From Marivita sp. (GTDB lineage: Bacteria > Pseudomonadota > Alphaproteobacteria > Rhodobacterales > Rhodobacteraceae), in the NCBI RefSeq assembly GCF_022763305.1, contig NZ_JALEGT010000109.1, forward strand, positions 1 to 50,130: a stretch of 50,130 nucleotides of DNA, read 5' to 3'. Under the pieces are notes generated by a model. The model worked only from the letters and a program-made list of their open reading frames with translations. It ran no database searches and was not told where the DNA came from. Positions 8,186-16,256 of the stretch are shown piece by piece; the first letter of the stretch is position 1; every line of letters starts with the position of its first letter. Both the position numbers and the translations under genes were made by a program.

Positions 8186-9329
8186 GGTCGCACATATCCT
8201 CCTGGCGGCTCTCCTGCCGGCGGCCGCGCTCGCCCAGGGCGTTCCCACCAACGATTCCGGGCTGACGGCCCGCGATATCGTCGAGACGGGCGACCGGGAC
8301 GCCGACCTCGCCGTCCAGCGTGAGAAACTCATCGTCGAAGAGTTGCTGACCGAGATCGAACGGGAACAGCTCGCCACGCTGCGCGCCATCCTCGACGCGC
8401 AGACGAGCTTCGGTGGCCAGGGGCTGCCGGGCATGGTCGCAGACCTCGAGGGTGGCGGCAGCGATCCGGACCGGTCCGCGGAGGCGGTCTATGGCTCCGG
8501 CGATGTCGATCCCAATCCGGGCGGCGCGGGTATGTTCGGGGATGCGGCCGAAAACATCGAGCAGCTGATCATCCGGGTCGCCCAGGAGACCCACGGGCAA
8601 CCCGGGGTCGGGCGGGCCGGTCTTTCCGTCGTGCAATGGCGCGCCCTCCTGCAGGCGCTCATCTGGCAGGAAAGCCGGTTCTCCATCGGCGCACGCTCGC
8701 CTGTGGGCGCCTTCGGCCTCACCCAGATCATGCCGGGCACCGCGAGCGATCTCGGTATCAACCCGGAATACTATGAAAGCCCCTACCTGCAGGTGACAGG
8801 CGGCGCGCGCTACCTCGCGGCGCAGCTCGCCACCTTTGACGGCAACATCGTCAACGCGCTCGCGGCCTATAACGCCGGTCCGGGCCGGGTGTTCGAATAT
8901 GGCGGCGTACCGCCCTTCAAGGAGACCCGGCACTACGTCAGGGTCATCCCCGAACGCTACAATCTCTACCTCGCGCGGATCGGTGGCATCGAGGCGCTCG
9001 GCACGATCGACCCTGCGCTTCTCGCCAATGCCCATCTCTCGCTCAGCGGATTCGGGGCCGCCTTTTACGGCAGCAATTCCCCCACCGCCATCCGGCAAGC
9101 CGCCTTGCGCGTCCAGGACATCGTCACCCGGATCGGCGGCACCGAGGACCTCCAGGAGAGCATGGCGCTCAATACCTATGCCCGCGCCGAACTAGTCCGG
9201 CTGATGGCCGCACGCATTCGCCTGAAAGCCGCACGGACCCGGCCGCTCAGTGCCGCGCAACTGGCCCAGGCCGCGGCCCGCATGGTCGAGAACGAATTCA
9301 TGGAGTTCACATTGGAGGATCTGGATTGA
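8175..9329 (+). CDS. Second lytic transglycosylase with a VirB5-like C-terminal tail
   Basis: A 384-residue periplasmic protein starting at TTG 8175 behind a strong GGAGGAC ribosome site. It has a signal peptide to AAALAQ (residue 21), a charged helical stretch (about 35-75), then an SLT domain: LIWQESRFSIGA (catalytic Glu), GAFGLTQIMPGTA, YLAAQLATFDG and [10 protein letters not shown]. The last 75 residues lie outside the SLT domain and align with the C-terminus of the next protein (LQESMALNT against LKESVDLNT; EFMEFTLEDL against RFMEFTLPEL). It appears to be a fusion of a muramidase to a VirB5-type tail. It may place wall cutting at the VirB5 site. Confidence 0.88.
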   Translation: MRSRVAHILLAALLPAAALAQGVPTNDSGLTARDIVETGDRDADLAVQREKLIVEELLTEIEREQLATLRAILDAQTSFGGQGLPGMVADLEGGGSDPDRSAEAVYGSGDVDPNPGGAGMFGDAAENIEQLIIRVAQETHGQPGVGRAGLSVVQWRALLQALIWQESRFSIGARSPVGAFGLTQIMPGTASDLGINPEYYESPYLQVTGGARYLAAQLATFDGNIVNALAAYNAGPGRVFEYGGVPPFKETRHYVRVIPERYNLYLARIGGIEALGTIDPALLANAHLSLSGFGAAFYGSNSPTAIRQAALRVQDIVTRIGGTEDLQESMALNTYARAELVRLMAARIRLKAARTRPLSAAQLAQAAARMVENEFMEFTLEDLD

Positions 9330-10156
9330 TGCCCCGCAGAATGTTCATTTCAGCACCACTTCGCACGTTGACCCTGGCCAGCGTCTTGGCGCTTTGCTCG
9401 CCTTTCGTGACCAATCCCCCCGTCCTGGCCCAGGGCGTGCCGGTCGTGGACACCCAGAACATCGCCCAAAACATCCAGCAGCTCCGGCAGATGATCGAGG
9501 ACGAGATCCTGCAAAACGAGCAACTCGTGCAGCTCCGCGAACAGCTTGCCACGCTTACGGAGCAGCTCGCCGAGCTACAACGAACGTATGAGGCGCTGAC
9601 CCGTCTGGCAGAGCTGCCCGAGATCATCCGGACACAGATGGAGGACGAATTGAACGGTCTCCTGGACCAGGAGTTCGGCGATATCATCGCCACCATTGAG
9701 GCGATCAAGACGGGGGATTTCTCCGGGCTCACCGGATCCGGTGCCAGCGAGATCGAAACCCAGATGGACCGGGTGCTGGCCGATCTCGGCTTCGACGAGG
9801 ACACGCTCTCGGAAATGGCGCGCAGCGGCAATCCCGGGGCCGAGCGCGTGGCGACACAGGCCACGACCGGCGCGCTGGTCTCGGCCGCCGCCCAGAACAG
9901 CTACGAGGATGCCGGGCAATCGCTCGAACGTGTCGACCGGCTCGTCGGGCTTATCGATGACATGGATGAGCTCAAGGAGAGCGTCGATCTCAACACGCGG
10001 GTGACGGCAGAGCTCGCCATCGCGCTCGTCGCCATGTGGCAGCTCGAAGCGATCCAGACCGTAGGAGATGGCACCGGCGGCGTGATCGATGCCGCCACCA
10101 TCGCCGAAGAACAACGCTTCATGGAGTTCACACTCCCGGAACTGAATGCGGATTGA
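9329..10156 (+). CDS. virB5: VirB5-like T4SS protein
   Basis: The protein has 275 residues and starts at the ATG overlapping the previous stop (TGATG). It has an N-terminal signal peptide (TLASVLALCSPFV, cleavage near VLAQ) and then a long coiled-coil region rich in Gln, Leu and Glu (about residues 35-95). A Gly/Ala-rich middle and a helical C-terminus ending in MEFTLPEL follow. Position between a transglycosylase and virB8, together with the helical architecture, fits VirB5/TrbJ-type minor pilus components. The paralogous tail in the upstream protein supports a shared docking role. The exact family is a judgement from architecture. Confidence 0.75.
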   Translation: MPRRMFISAPLRTLTLASVLALCSPFVTNPPVLAQGVPVVDTQNIAQNIQQLRQMIEDEILQNEQLVQLREQLATLTEQLAELQRTYEALTRLAELPEIIRTQMEDELNGLLDQEFGDIIATIEAIKTGDFSGLTGSGASEIETQMDRVLADLGFDEDTLSEMARSGNPGAERVATQATTGALVSAAAQNSYEDAGQSLERVDRLVGLIDDMDELKESVDLNTRVTAELAIALVAMWQLEAIQTVGDGTGGVIDAATIAEEQRFMEFTLPELNAD

Positions 10157-10163
10157 GGACTGA

Positions 10164-10823
10164 TTGTTGGACGAAGAAACCGCCATCATCGAGGAGGAAC
10201 TGGTCTACGGCGCGCTGAGACGGGAACGGCTCTGGCAGCGCCTGGGACTTTTCGGCCTCGGCTTTGGCATCCTGGGCTGCCTCAGCGCGGCCGCCGTGTC
10301 CATCCTCGATGTCGATCCGCCCCCTGTAGTGGTACCTTACGATCCCGCCACCGGCTTCGCCCTCCCCGAAGCCACCGTCGGGGCCACCACCGTCACCGAG
10401 AACCGCGCCATTATCGAGGCGGAGGTCTTCCGCTACGTGACCGACCGCGAGGTTTACAACCAGCTCGACAATGACGTGCGTATCCGCAGCGTGTTGCGCC
10501 GTTCGGACCGTGCCGCAGGGGCCTCACTGCGCCAGATCTGGAATTCGGCCAATGCCGACTATCCCCCGACCGTCTATGGACCCAACGCCCGCCTCGACGT
10601 GGAGATTCTCAGCATCAACCTGATCGGCAACAACCGGGCCACGGTGCGACTTCGCAAGCGCCTGACCTCGATCCAGGGGGTTCAGGCGGGCCTCTTCACC
10701 GCGACGCTCCTCTTCGAGTTCCGCCCCGAGGAGAGCCGCTCCATCGACCAGGTTTGGACCAACCCGTTTGGCTTCACCGTCGTCGAATATGCGATCCGCT
10801 CGGACAGATTGGAGAACCAGTAA
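10164..10823 (+). CDS. virB8: VirB8 family T4SS protein
   Basis: A 219-residue bitopic inner-membrane protein. It has a short cytoplasmic N-terminus, one membrane helix (LGLFGLGFGILGCLSAAAVSIL, about residues 26-47) and then a periplasmic VirB8 domain with FRYVTDREVYN, then NPFGFTVVEYAIRSD at the end, as in the family. VirB8 nucleates the core complex through contacts with VirB9 and VirB10. The start is TTG (10164 or 10167) after GAGGAC. The stop is immediately followed by the virB9 start. Confidence 0.93.
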   Translation: MLDEETAIIEEELVYGALRRERLWQRLGLFGLGFGILGCLSAAAVSILDVDPPPVVVPYDPATGFALPEATVGATTVTENRAIIEAEVFRYVTDREVYNQLDNDVRIRSVLRRSDRAAGASLRQIWNSANADYPPTVYGPNARLDVEILSINLIGNNRATVRLRKRLTSIQGVQAGLFTATLLFEFRPEESRSIDQVWTNPFGFTVVEYAIRSDRLENQ

Positions 10824-11615
10824 GTGCGTTTCACCAAAAAGAATTCAGAGAACGCCTTGCCAGCGTCCCACATACGTCAGAAGCGGCAGGGCAATAACAA
10901 TGCGAAACACACCGCACACGCCCGGGCGTTCGTCGCGGCCTTTTTGATGGTCTCGCTGTTTACGCCCCACGCGTCAGCCGAGGCGATCCCGCGCGGGGGA
11001 CCCAACGACCACCGCGTGCGGGTCGCGTCCTACCAGGAAGGCCAGGTCTACAGGCTGAACGTTTCCCTGACCCATGTCACGACCATCGAGTTCGGGACAG
11101 GCGAGAGCATCCGCTCAATCATCGCCGGCGACACGGAAGGATTTGAGATCGACGGCGTCCCAGGTGGTCGCGCCTTTGCGATCAAACCTGTCGCCCGCGG
11201 CGTCCATACCAACGTGAACGTCTACACCAACAGACGGAGTTACTATTTCAACGTGAACGAGGTCTCGAGCCCAACCTTCTATGTCGTGCAATTCCGCTAC
11301 CCGCAAGACAATCGCCGCTCGGCCGACGCCATCGCACGCGCCGCGCCAAACACCAATTACGGGGCCAGCGCACGGACGGAGTTCACGCCGACCCGGGTCT
11401 GGGACGACGGCACCTTCACCTATTTCGCCTTCCCACGGAACGCACCCGTCCCGGCGATCTTCCGTTACACGAACGGGCGCGAGCGCACGGTGAACACAGG
11501 CGCGGTCGAAGACGGTGTGATCCGTGTCTCGGGCGTGGGGCGCCAATGGGTGCTGCGTCTGGGCGAGGACGTGGTGTGTATCGAGGCGACGCCGCCCGCG
11601 GAGGCCGCCTCATGA
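10824..11615 (+). CDS. virB9: VirB9/TrbG outer-membrane core protein
   Basis: The protein has 263 residues from GTG 10824, which directly abuts the virB8 stop and has GGAG upstream. A long basic leader precedes the signal hydrophobic core (AFVAAFLMVSLFTPHASAEA, cleavage about residue 53). The mature protein shows the N-terminal VirB9 domain (VYRLNVSLTHVTTIEFGTGE) and the C-terminal beta domain (TYFAFPRNAPVPAIFRY and VSGVGRQWVLRLGEDVVCIE). VirB9 forms the outer-membrane ring with VirB7 and VirB10. A single Cys near the C-terminus could be redox-paired. Confidence 0.94.
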   Translation: MRFTKKNSENALPASHIRQKRQGNNNAKHTAHARAFVAAFLMVSLFTPHASAEAIPRGGPNDHRVRVASYQEGQVYRLNVSLTHVTTIEFGTGESIRSIIAGDTEGFEIDGVPGGRAFAIKPVARGVHTNVNVYTNRRSYYFNVNEVSSPTFYVVQFRYPQDNRRSADAIARAAPNTNYGASARTEFTPTRVWDDGTFTYFAFPRNAPVPAIFRYTNGRERTVNTGAVEDGVIRVSGVGRQWVLRLGEDVVCIEATPPAEAAS

Positions 11616-12988
11616 GTGACAACAACCCGGATCTCGAACAGCGTCTTGCTGCGCTCGAACGGGGCAACCCGCGCCACGGACCCGCCCCGAAACACCGCTC
11701 ACCGCTCCTCGCCCTCCTCCTCGCAGGGCTCATCCTGGCGGGCGGCTTGGTCCTCTTGCTGTTTTCGGGCCCGGGGGAAGAGGTCGCCCTGCCGACGGCC
11801 ACCCCGGACGAGTTCCAAACCGAGGGTGACGGGTTCGGAGAGATCGAACCCTTCGTGCCGCCGCCCGCCCCGGAACCCGAGATCGTTCTCGTCGAACCAG
11901 AACCCAACGCCGAACTTTTGGCGCAGATCGCCGCACTCCAGGCCCAGATCGAGGAACTGCGCGACGCGCCGGACGCCGGGGCGGACAGCGCGGCAGCGGA
12001 GGCGATCGATGCCCTGACCGCACGGATCGCAGCCCTACAGGACGCCTCCGAGAATGCTCAGGAACAATTCCAGACCGAACTCGCCGCACGAGATCGGGAG
12101 CTGCAACAGCTGCGTATGGACCTGGACCTCGCGCGGCTGGAGGCCAACAAGCCGGCACCCGCCCCGCTCGGACCCACCGACGAAGAGTTGCGCGCCCGCG
12201 AAGATGAGCGGATGCGACGTGAGGAAGAGGCGCGGCGGCTGGCCGAGCTGCAACGCCGGGCCGAGGAGGAGCGTGCCTTCCAGGAACGGCGGATTTCCTC
12301 CCCCGTTATCGCCTTCGGCGGAACGGGCGGCGCCAATGCGGGCGAGACAGAACTCACCGAACGCACCTTCGGCGAGGTGACAGACTTCGTGCTGAACGGC
12401 GCGTTGCCGAGCGCCATCACACAAGCCGAAGTCATCGCAAATCCCTCGAACACGGTCATTCAGGGCACGATGATCCAGGCCGTGATGGAGACCGCACTCG
12501 ACAGCTCGCTCCCCGGACAGACCCGTGCCATCATCTCCGAAGACGTCTTCAGCTATGACGGCTCACGGCTCCTGATCCCGCGCGGCTCGCGCCTTATTGG
12601 ACGCTACCGCTCCGGCATCGAGATAGCCCAGAAGCGCGTCACCATCGCCTGGGACCGGATTGTCCTGCCAAACAACCAGACCGTCCAGATAAGCTCCTTC
12701 GGGGGAGACGAGTTGGGCCGTTCGGGTGTCACTGGCTTCGTCGATACCCGCTTTGACGAGCGGTTCGGCTCAGCCGCGCTGATTTCGATCATTTCGGCCG
12801 CCCCGAGTGTGGCCGCCGCCCAGGTCGAGGATGAGACCACCGCGGACGTACTTGAAGATGTGGGCGATGACTTGGCCGATGCCACCGACAGCGTGATCGG
12901 TGAATATCTCTCCATTGGCCCGGTCATCTATGTCGATCAGGGTGCCCGCGTCACCGTCATGGTCGACCGGGATCTGGAGATTTTCTGA
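11612..12988 (+). CDS. virB10: VirB10/TrbI core channel protein
   Basis: The protein has 458 residues from the ATG at 11612, overlapping the virB9 stop. Architecture is typical: a cytoplasmic N-terminus, one membrane helix (about residues 30-50), a Pro/Glu-rich spacer and long coiled coil (about 90-225), then the C-terminal TrbI beta-barrel domain. Family motifs include VIQGTMIQAVMETALDS, DVFSYDGSRLLIPRGSRLIGRY and the AWDRIVLPN segment. VirB10 spans both membranes and senses ATPase energy to gate the channel. The coiled coil is long but still normal for the alphaproteobacterial branch. Confidence 0.95.
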   Translation: MSDNNPDLEQRLAALERGNPRHGPAPKHRSPLLALLLAGLILAGGLVLLLFSGPGEEVALPTATPDEFQTEGDGFGEIEPFVPPPAPEPEIVLVEPEPNAELLAQIAALQAQIEELRDAPDAGADSAAAEAIDALTARIAALQDASENAQEQFQTELAARDRELQQLRMDLDLARLEANKPAPAPLGPTDEELRAREDERMRREEEARRLAELQRRAEEERAFQERRISSPVIAFGGTGGANAGETELTERTFGEVTDFVLNGALPSAITQAEVIANPSNTVIQGTMIQAVMETALDSSLPGQTRAIISEDVFSYDGSRLLIPRGSRLIGRYRSGIEIAQKRVTIAWDRIVLPNNQTVQISSFGGDELGRSGVTGFVDTRFDERFGSAALISIISAAPSVAAAQVEDETTADVLEDVGDDLADATDSVIGEYLSIGPVIYVDQGARVTVMVDRDLEIF

Positions 12989-12989
12989 G

Positions 12990-13979
12990 ATGACGCTCTC
13001 CTACCTCCAGACCTCGCTCGATAAGCTGAAGGACGCCGCCCGCGATGACGCCATCGAGATATGCATCAACCCGGATGGCTCTTGCTGGGGTGAGTTCCAG
13101 GGGGACCACTTCATGCGAGCACTGGATCAGCGACTGTCGGTTACGGAGGTGCGCGATCTTGGCAACCAGATCGCCTCCTCAGCCAACACGACAATGAGCA
13201 AAGACAAGCCCATCGTCTCGGTCTCGATCACCTATCGTGATCGCCCGATCCGTGCCCAGGTCGTGACGCCACCTGCTGTGCTCGCGGGCATGTCGATCTC
13301 GCTCCGCTTTTTCTCGAGCCTGCCGCTCGATAAAATCGAACTCCGCTTCCTTTATGGCGAGGAACGCAAGCTCGACGAACTGCGCCAGGAGAAAAACCGC
13401 GCGCTGCGCGAGGTCGTCACCTCCGGTGACATCTACGCCGCCATCCGCTTCTGCGTCGAGAACAAGCTCAACATGATCGTCTCCGGCGGCACCTCGACCG
13501 GTAAGACCGTCGCGGCTCGGAAAATCCTCTCCTATGTTCCCGACGAGGAACGGATCGTCACTATCGAGGAAGCCGCAGAGTTGCTCCCGGCCCAGCCGAA
13601 CGCGGTGACCCTGATCGCCAACCGGGACGCTGAGTTCCAATCCGCCGATGTGCTTCTGACCGCAACGCTGCGCATGAGGCCCGACCGGATCATCCTCGGT
13701 GAGGTCCGCGGCAAGGAGGCGATGACCTTCCTAGAGGCGATCAACACCGGCCATGGCGGTTCGATGACAACCCTCCATGCCGAAACTCCGCAGCTCGCCG
13801 TCCAGCGTCTCGCCATCGCGGCGCTCAAGACCGAGATCCCGATGACCTACCAGGACATGGTCCAATACATCGAAAGCTCGATCGACGTGATCATCCAGGC
13901 GGGCCGCGAGGACGGCCAACGCGGCATCACCGAATTCTATCTCCCCGGGACCGAATTACAGGAAAGGTGCAAGGCATGA
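12990..13979 (+). CDS. virB11: VirB11 hexameric ATPase
   Basis: The protein has 329 residues from the ATG at 12990, directly after the virB10 stop. It is the hexameric traffic ATPase of the system. The N-terminal domain covers residues 1-140. The RecA-like domain has Walker A GGTSTGKT at about 167-174, the Asp/Glu box RIVTIEEAAEL, Walker B PDRIILGEVRGKEA and the His box GHGGSMTTLHAET. The end (FYLPGTELQERCKA) overlaps the next start by 4 bp. All catalytic motifs are intact. Confidence 0.96.
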   Translation: MTLSYLQTSLDKLKDAARDDAIEICINPDGSCWGEFQGDHFMRALDQRLSVTEVRDLGNQIASSANTTMSKDKPIVSVSITYRDRPIRAQVVTPPAVLAGMSISLRFFSSLPLDKIELRFLYGEERKLDELRQEKNRALREVVTSGDIYAAIRFCVENKLNMIVSGGTSTGKTVAARKILSYVPDEERIVTIEEAAELLPAQPNAVTLIANRDAEFQSADVLLTATLRMRPDRIILGEVRGKEAMTFLEAINTGHGGSMTTLHAETPQLAVQRLAIAALKTEIPMTYQDMVQYIESSIDVIIQAGREDGQRGITEFYLPGTELQERCKA

Positions 13980-14167
13980 AGCGGTTTGAGTACGACATCC
14001 TCTTCTGCAAGGTGAAGAAGCAGAAGGACTATGAAGACATGCGGCGCGCCCTGAACGAACGGGGCGCCGAAGGCTGGGAGGTGATCTCCGCCGAGGCGGG
14101 CGATTATGGCTATACCGCGTTCCTCAAGCGTGAGGTCGCGGACCGGCCGACGGAGACGGCGACATGA
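13976..14167 (+). CDS. DUF4177-like small protein
   Basis: A 63-residue cytosolic protein with GGAAAGG 8 bp upstream of its ATG. The pattern F-E-Y-D-I-L-F...GAEGWEVISAEAG..YTAFLKRE matches the short DUF4177 fold, where an aromatic-rich strand is followed by the G-x-x-G-W-E-V motif. The role of these proteins is unknown. It lies between virB11 and a secreted protein inside the T4SS operon, with 4-bp overlaps on both sides, so it is co-translated with the secretion genes. Confidence 0.75.
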   Translation: MKRFEYDILFCKVKKQKDYEDMRRALNERGAEGWEVISAEAGDYGYTAFLKREVADRPTETAT

Positions 14168-14568
14168 CACGTGCTCTCGCTCTCGCCTGTTCTTTCCTTC
14201 TTATGTCGGGCACCATCGCGTCTGCCGAGCGCAACCTGGTCCCGACGCTCGACAATCAACCCGATGTCTGCCCCGATCAGCCGCCCGAGCCGGATTGGAT
14301 GCGAGACACCGAGGCTCGCGACGCCTACAAGCGGCTCCTGGTCCAGCAAATCTACCGGTTTCAGAGCATGGGACGCATCGTCGACGCGCAAAGCTGCACC
14401 TGCGCCACCCGGTATCCGTCCTGGGAGGCCGCCGAAGCCGTCTATTTTGATCGCTATTCCGCGGCTGACTATTGGAGCGTGGTCGAGGCGACGTCAGACT
14501 ATCGCCGACGGGCGAACGATCTCCGAAAGCAGGCCATGCCGATCTGCGAAGCGGCCGGCAACTGGTAG
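14164..14568 (+). CDS. Secreted T4SS-operon protein of unknown function
   Basis: A 134-residue protein with a signal peptide (LALACSFLLMSGTIASAE, cleavage near residue 21). The mature part has four cysteines (VCPD, SCTC and PIC), is aromatic-rich (WEAAEAVYFDRYSAADYWSVVEATSDYRRRAN) and is probably helical, perhaps disulfide-bonded in the periplasm. It is coupled to the upstream small gene by ATGA and lies 6 bp before virB6. I do not recognise the family. The location suggests an entry-exclusion or assembly factor, but nothing in the sequence proves this. Confidence 0.7.
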   Translation: MTRALALACSFLLMSGTIASAERNLVPTLDNQPDVCPDQPPEPDWMRDTEARDAYKRLLVQQIYRFQSMGRIVDAQSCTCATRYPSWEAAEAVYFDRYSAADYWSVVEATSDYRRRANDLRKQAMPICEAAGNW

Positions 14569-14574
14569 CGGGTC

Positions 14575-15654
14575 ATGAGCGTCGTCGCGTATTTCGTGGA
14601 AACGGCCGAAGGCTATCTGGACTCGGCGGCGGAAACCCAGTTCGGGGCCGTGGCCGCCACGGTCGGAACGATGCTGGTCCTCGGAACGACGCTCGTGGTC
14701 ATCCTCGTCTGTCTCAACATGATCTACCAATACCGGTCCATGGACGGCCGGACCGCCTTCTGGCTCGCCGTGAAGATCGGCCTGATTGGTATATTTTCGA
14801 CCAACTGGGTCCAGTTCAACGCACTCGCATCCGCCATACTGAACGGGATAGACAGCATCGCCGGATCGCTGGTCGCGTCGGTCGGCGGCGGGACGCCAGG
14901 TCCGTCTGGGACTTTCGCCGAGGAATTCGATCAGCTCATCGCGGCGCTCGGGGATTACCTGAACGCAGCTGGCTCCGAGCTGAACTGGATGGCTGGCGCG
15001 CTTCTCGACACGCTCGGCGTTCTCCTGCTCTCGATCCTCGGAGGGCTGGCAGCCTTCATTGTCGTCGCCTCCAGGCTCATGATCACGCTTTTGATCGGGA
15101 TAGCTCCAGTGATGATCTTCCTGACCCTCTTCGAGGTGACCAAGGATTATTTCGCGCGCTGGCTCTCGGCGCTGATCTCCTTCGCGATCTACCCCATCGT
15201 CATCGCCGGCGTTTTCGCGACGATCACCGGGGTTTCGCGCGCATTGCTCGCCGAACTTGGTGATCCGGAGGGGGCTTCGAACATTGGCGCCCTCCTGCCC
15301 TTCTTCATGATGGTCCTCATGGCCAAGGGGTTCATCATCGCCACGCCCTTCATCGTCCGGTCGGTCTCCGGAAACATCATGATGCCGGCGCTTTCGGCGG
15401 GCTTTGGCGGAAGCTTCGCCTTCGCCCGAGGCTTGGCAGGAAGTCAGCAAGTCTATAACCGATACGCCATCGGAGGCGCGACAGGCGCCGAATATGCCGC
15501 GCTTCGGGCTAGGCAGTTTCTCGGCGTACAGGCGCTCCCGACCCGCCCTAATGCCGCGGGTGGTGCGCCGGCTGCACCTTCAGGCGACTCATCTGGCACC
15601 GGTGCACACATGCTTGCGCAACTGGCACGGCTAAGCAGGCTGGGTCGACGGTAG
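14575..15654 (+). CDS. virB6: VirB6/TrbL polytopic inner-membrane protein
   Basis: A 359-residue polytopic protein with several hydrophobic helices: about residues 22-45, 57-72, a large periplasmic loop, then 140-230 and 240-275. The conserved family stretch LLIGIAPVMIFLTLFEVTKDYFARWLSALISFAIYPI is at about residues 165-205. VirB6 forms the inner-membrane part of the DNA channel. It is the last gene of the operon, whereas virB6 usually sits between virB5 and virB8, so the order has been rearranged. The C-terminal 60 residues are low-complexity and hydrophilic. Confidence 0.92.
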   Translation: MSVVAYFVETAEGYLDSAAETQFGAVAATVGTMLVLGTTLVVILVCLNMIYQYRSMDGRTAFWLAVKIGLIGIFSTNWVQFNALASAILNGIDSIAGSLVASVGGGTPGPSGTFAEEFDQLIAALGDYLNAAGSELNWMAGALLDTLGVLLLSILGGLAAFIVVASRLMITLLIGIAPVMIFLTLFEVTKDYFARWLSALISFAIYPIVIAGVFATITGVSRALLAELGDPEGASNIGALLPFFMMVLMAKGFIIATPFIVRSVSGNIMMPALSAGFGGSFAFARGLAGSQQVYNRYAIGGATGAEYAALRARQFLGVQALPTRPNAAGGAPAAPSGDSSGTGAHMLAQLARLSRLGRR

Positions 15655-15986
15655 CGCAAACCGGACGAAGCAATTCTACCGGGAACAGGCTGTCCGCGGG
15701 CAAAATCTTTGCTGCCTGCTGGGATCATGACAAACAGCATGAATGGTTTTGCGTTGGTGGCATCGTGCTGCGTCTGGGGACGCCACACTGCTATAGGATC
15801 AGGCGCTAAGGCATCAGCGCCGGTGTTGCTGTCTGGGACGTCCGTCCTGTATCCCCTTCTCAGATCAAAGCGCGTGATTGCAAGCTTCCTATGAGAAATT
15901 GCCGGTAGCGGGCAGCAAATTGCAGCGATGTTTTAGTCGAAGCATTAACTTGTCACTTGACAATTTAAGAGGGTGGAGTATCTAAG
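15655..15986. other. Intergenic stretch after virB6
   Basis: About 330 bp without a credible gene. One small hairpin, GGCGCT-N8-AGCGCC at 15802-15821, could end virB6 transcription, but no T-run follows. The last 60 bp turn A+T-rich (about 15930-15970), which fits a promoter for the next gene pair. TTGACA at 15957 is present, but a matching -10 would overlap the start codon. Short open frames here have no coding character. Confidence 0.5.
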
Positions 15987-16256
15987 GTGCCAAGGAAGAA
16001 GCACACATCAAAGGAAATCGAGGCCGTCATCCAGGAGCTCGAAGAGCTGGGATGGAACCTTATTGAGGGCAAGGGGCACGCGTGGGGGATCCTCCGATGC
16101 CCGGCCAACGATAAGGATTGCCGCTGTGGCGAGTTTTGTCAGATGTCTGTCTGGTCGACCCCGAAGAATCCACAGCAGTTCGCGAAAAAGATCCGACAGA
16201 AGGCCCTGGCCTGCGTGAAGCTTCAGAAGAACGACGAAGGTAATGCCAATGGCTGA
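15987..16256 (+). CDS. HicA-like small protein with a four-cysteine cluster
   Basis: The protein has 89 residues from GTG 15987, with GGTGGAG 8 bp upstream. The N-terminal half (SKEIEAVIQELEELGWNLIEGKGHAWG) resembles the HicA toxin start: helix, G-W, strand, then a G-K-G-H motif where HicA has its catalytic His (here His31). HicA proteins lack the next part: Cys38, Cys45, Cys47 and Cys51 in CPANDKDCRCGEFC, a likely metal site, followed by SVWSTPKNP and a helix. The downstream gene overlaps by 14 bp, as in toxin-antitoxin pairs. A HicA-like dsRNA-binding fold is inferred from motif order. Activity is unknown. Confidence 0.7.
   Translation: MPRKKHTSKEIEAVIQELEELGWNLIEGKGHAWGILRCPANDKDCRCGEFCQMSVWSTPKNPQQFAKKIRQKALACVKLQKNDEGNANG

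Noticed and set aside
15802-15821. Hairpin GGCGCT-N8-AGCGCC as the virB6 terminator
   Set aside because: No T-run follows the stem, and the stem is only 6 bp.
15957-15984. TTGACA with TATCTA 16 bp later as promoter of the HicA-like gene
   Set aside because: The -10 would end 2 bp before the start codon and so leave the message without a start. The GGTGGAG ribosome site lies inside the same stretch.
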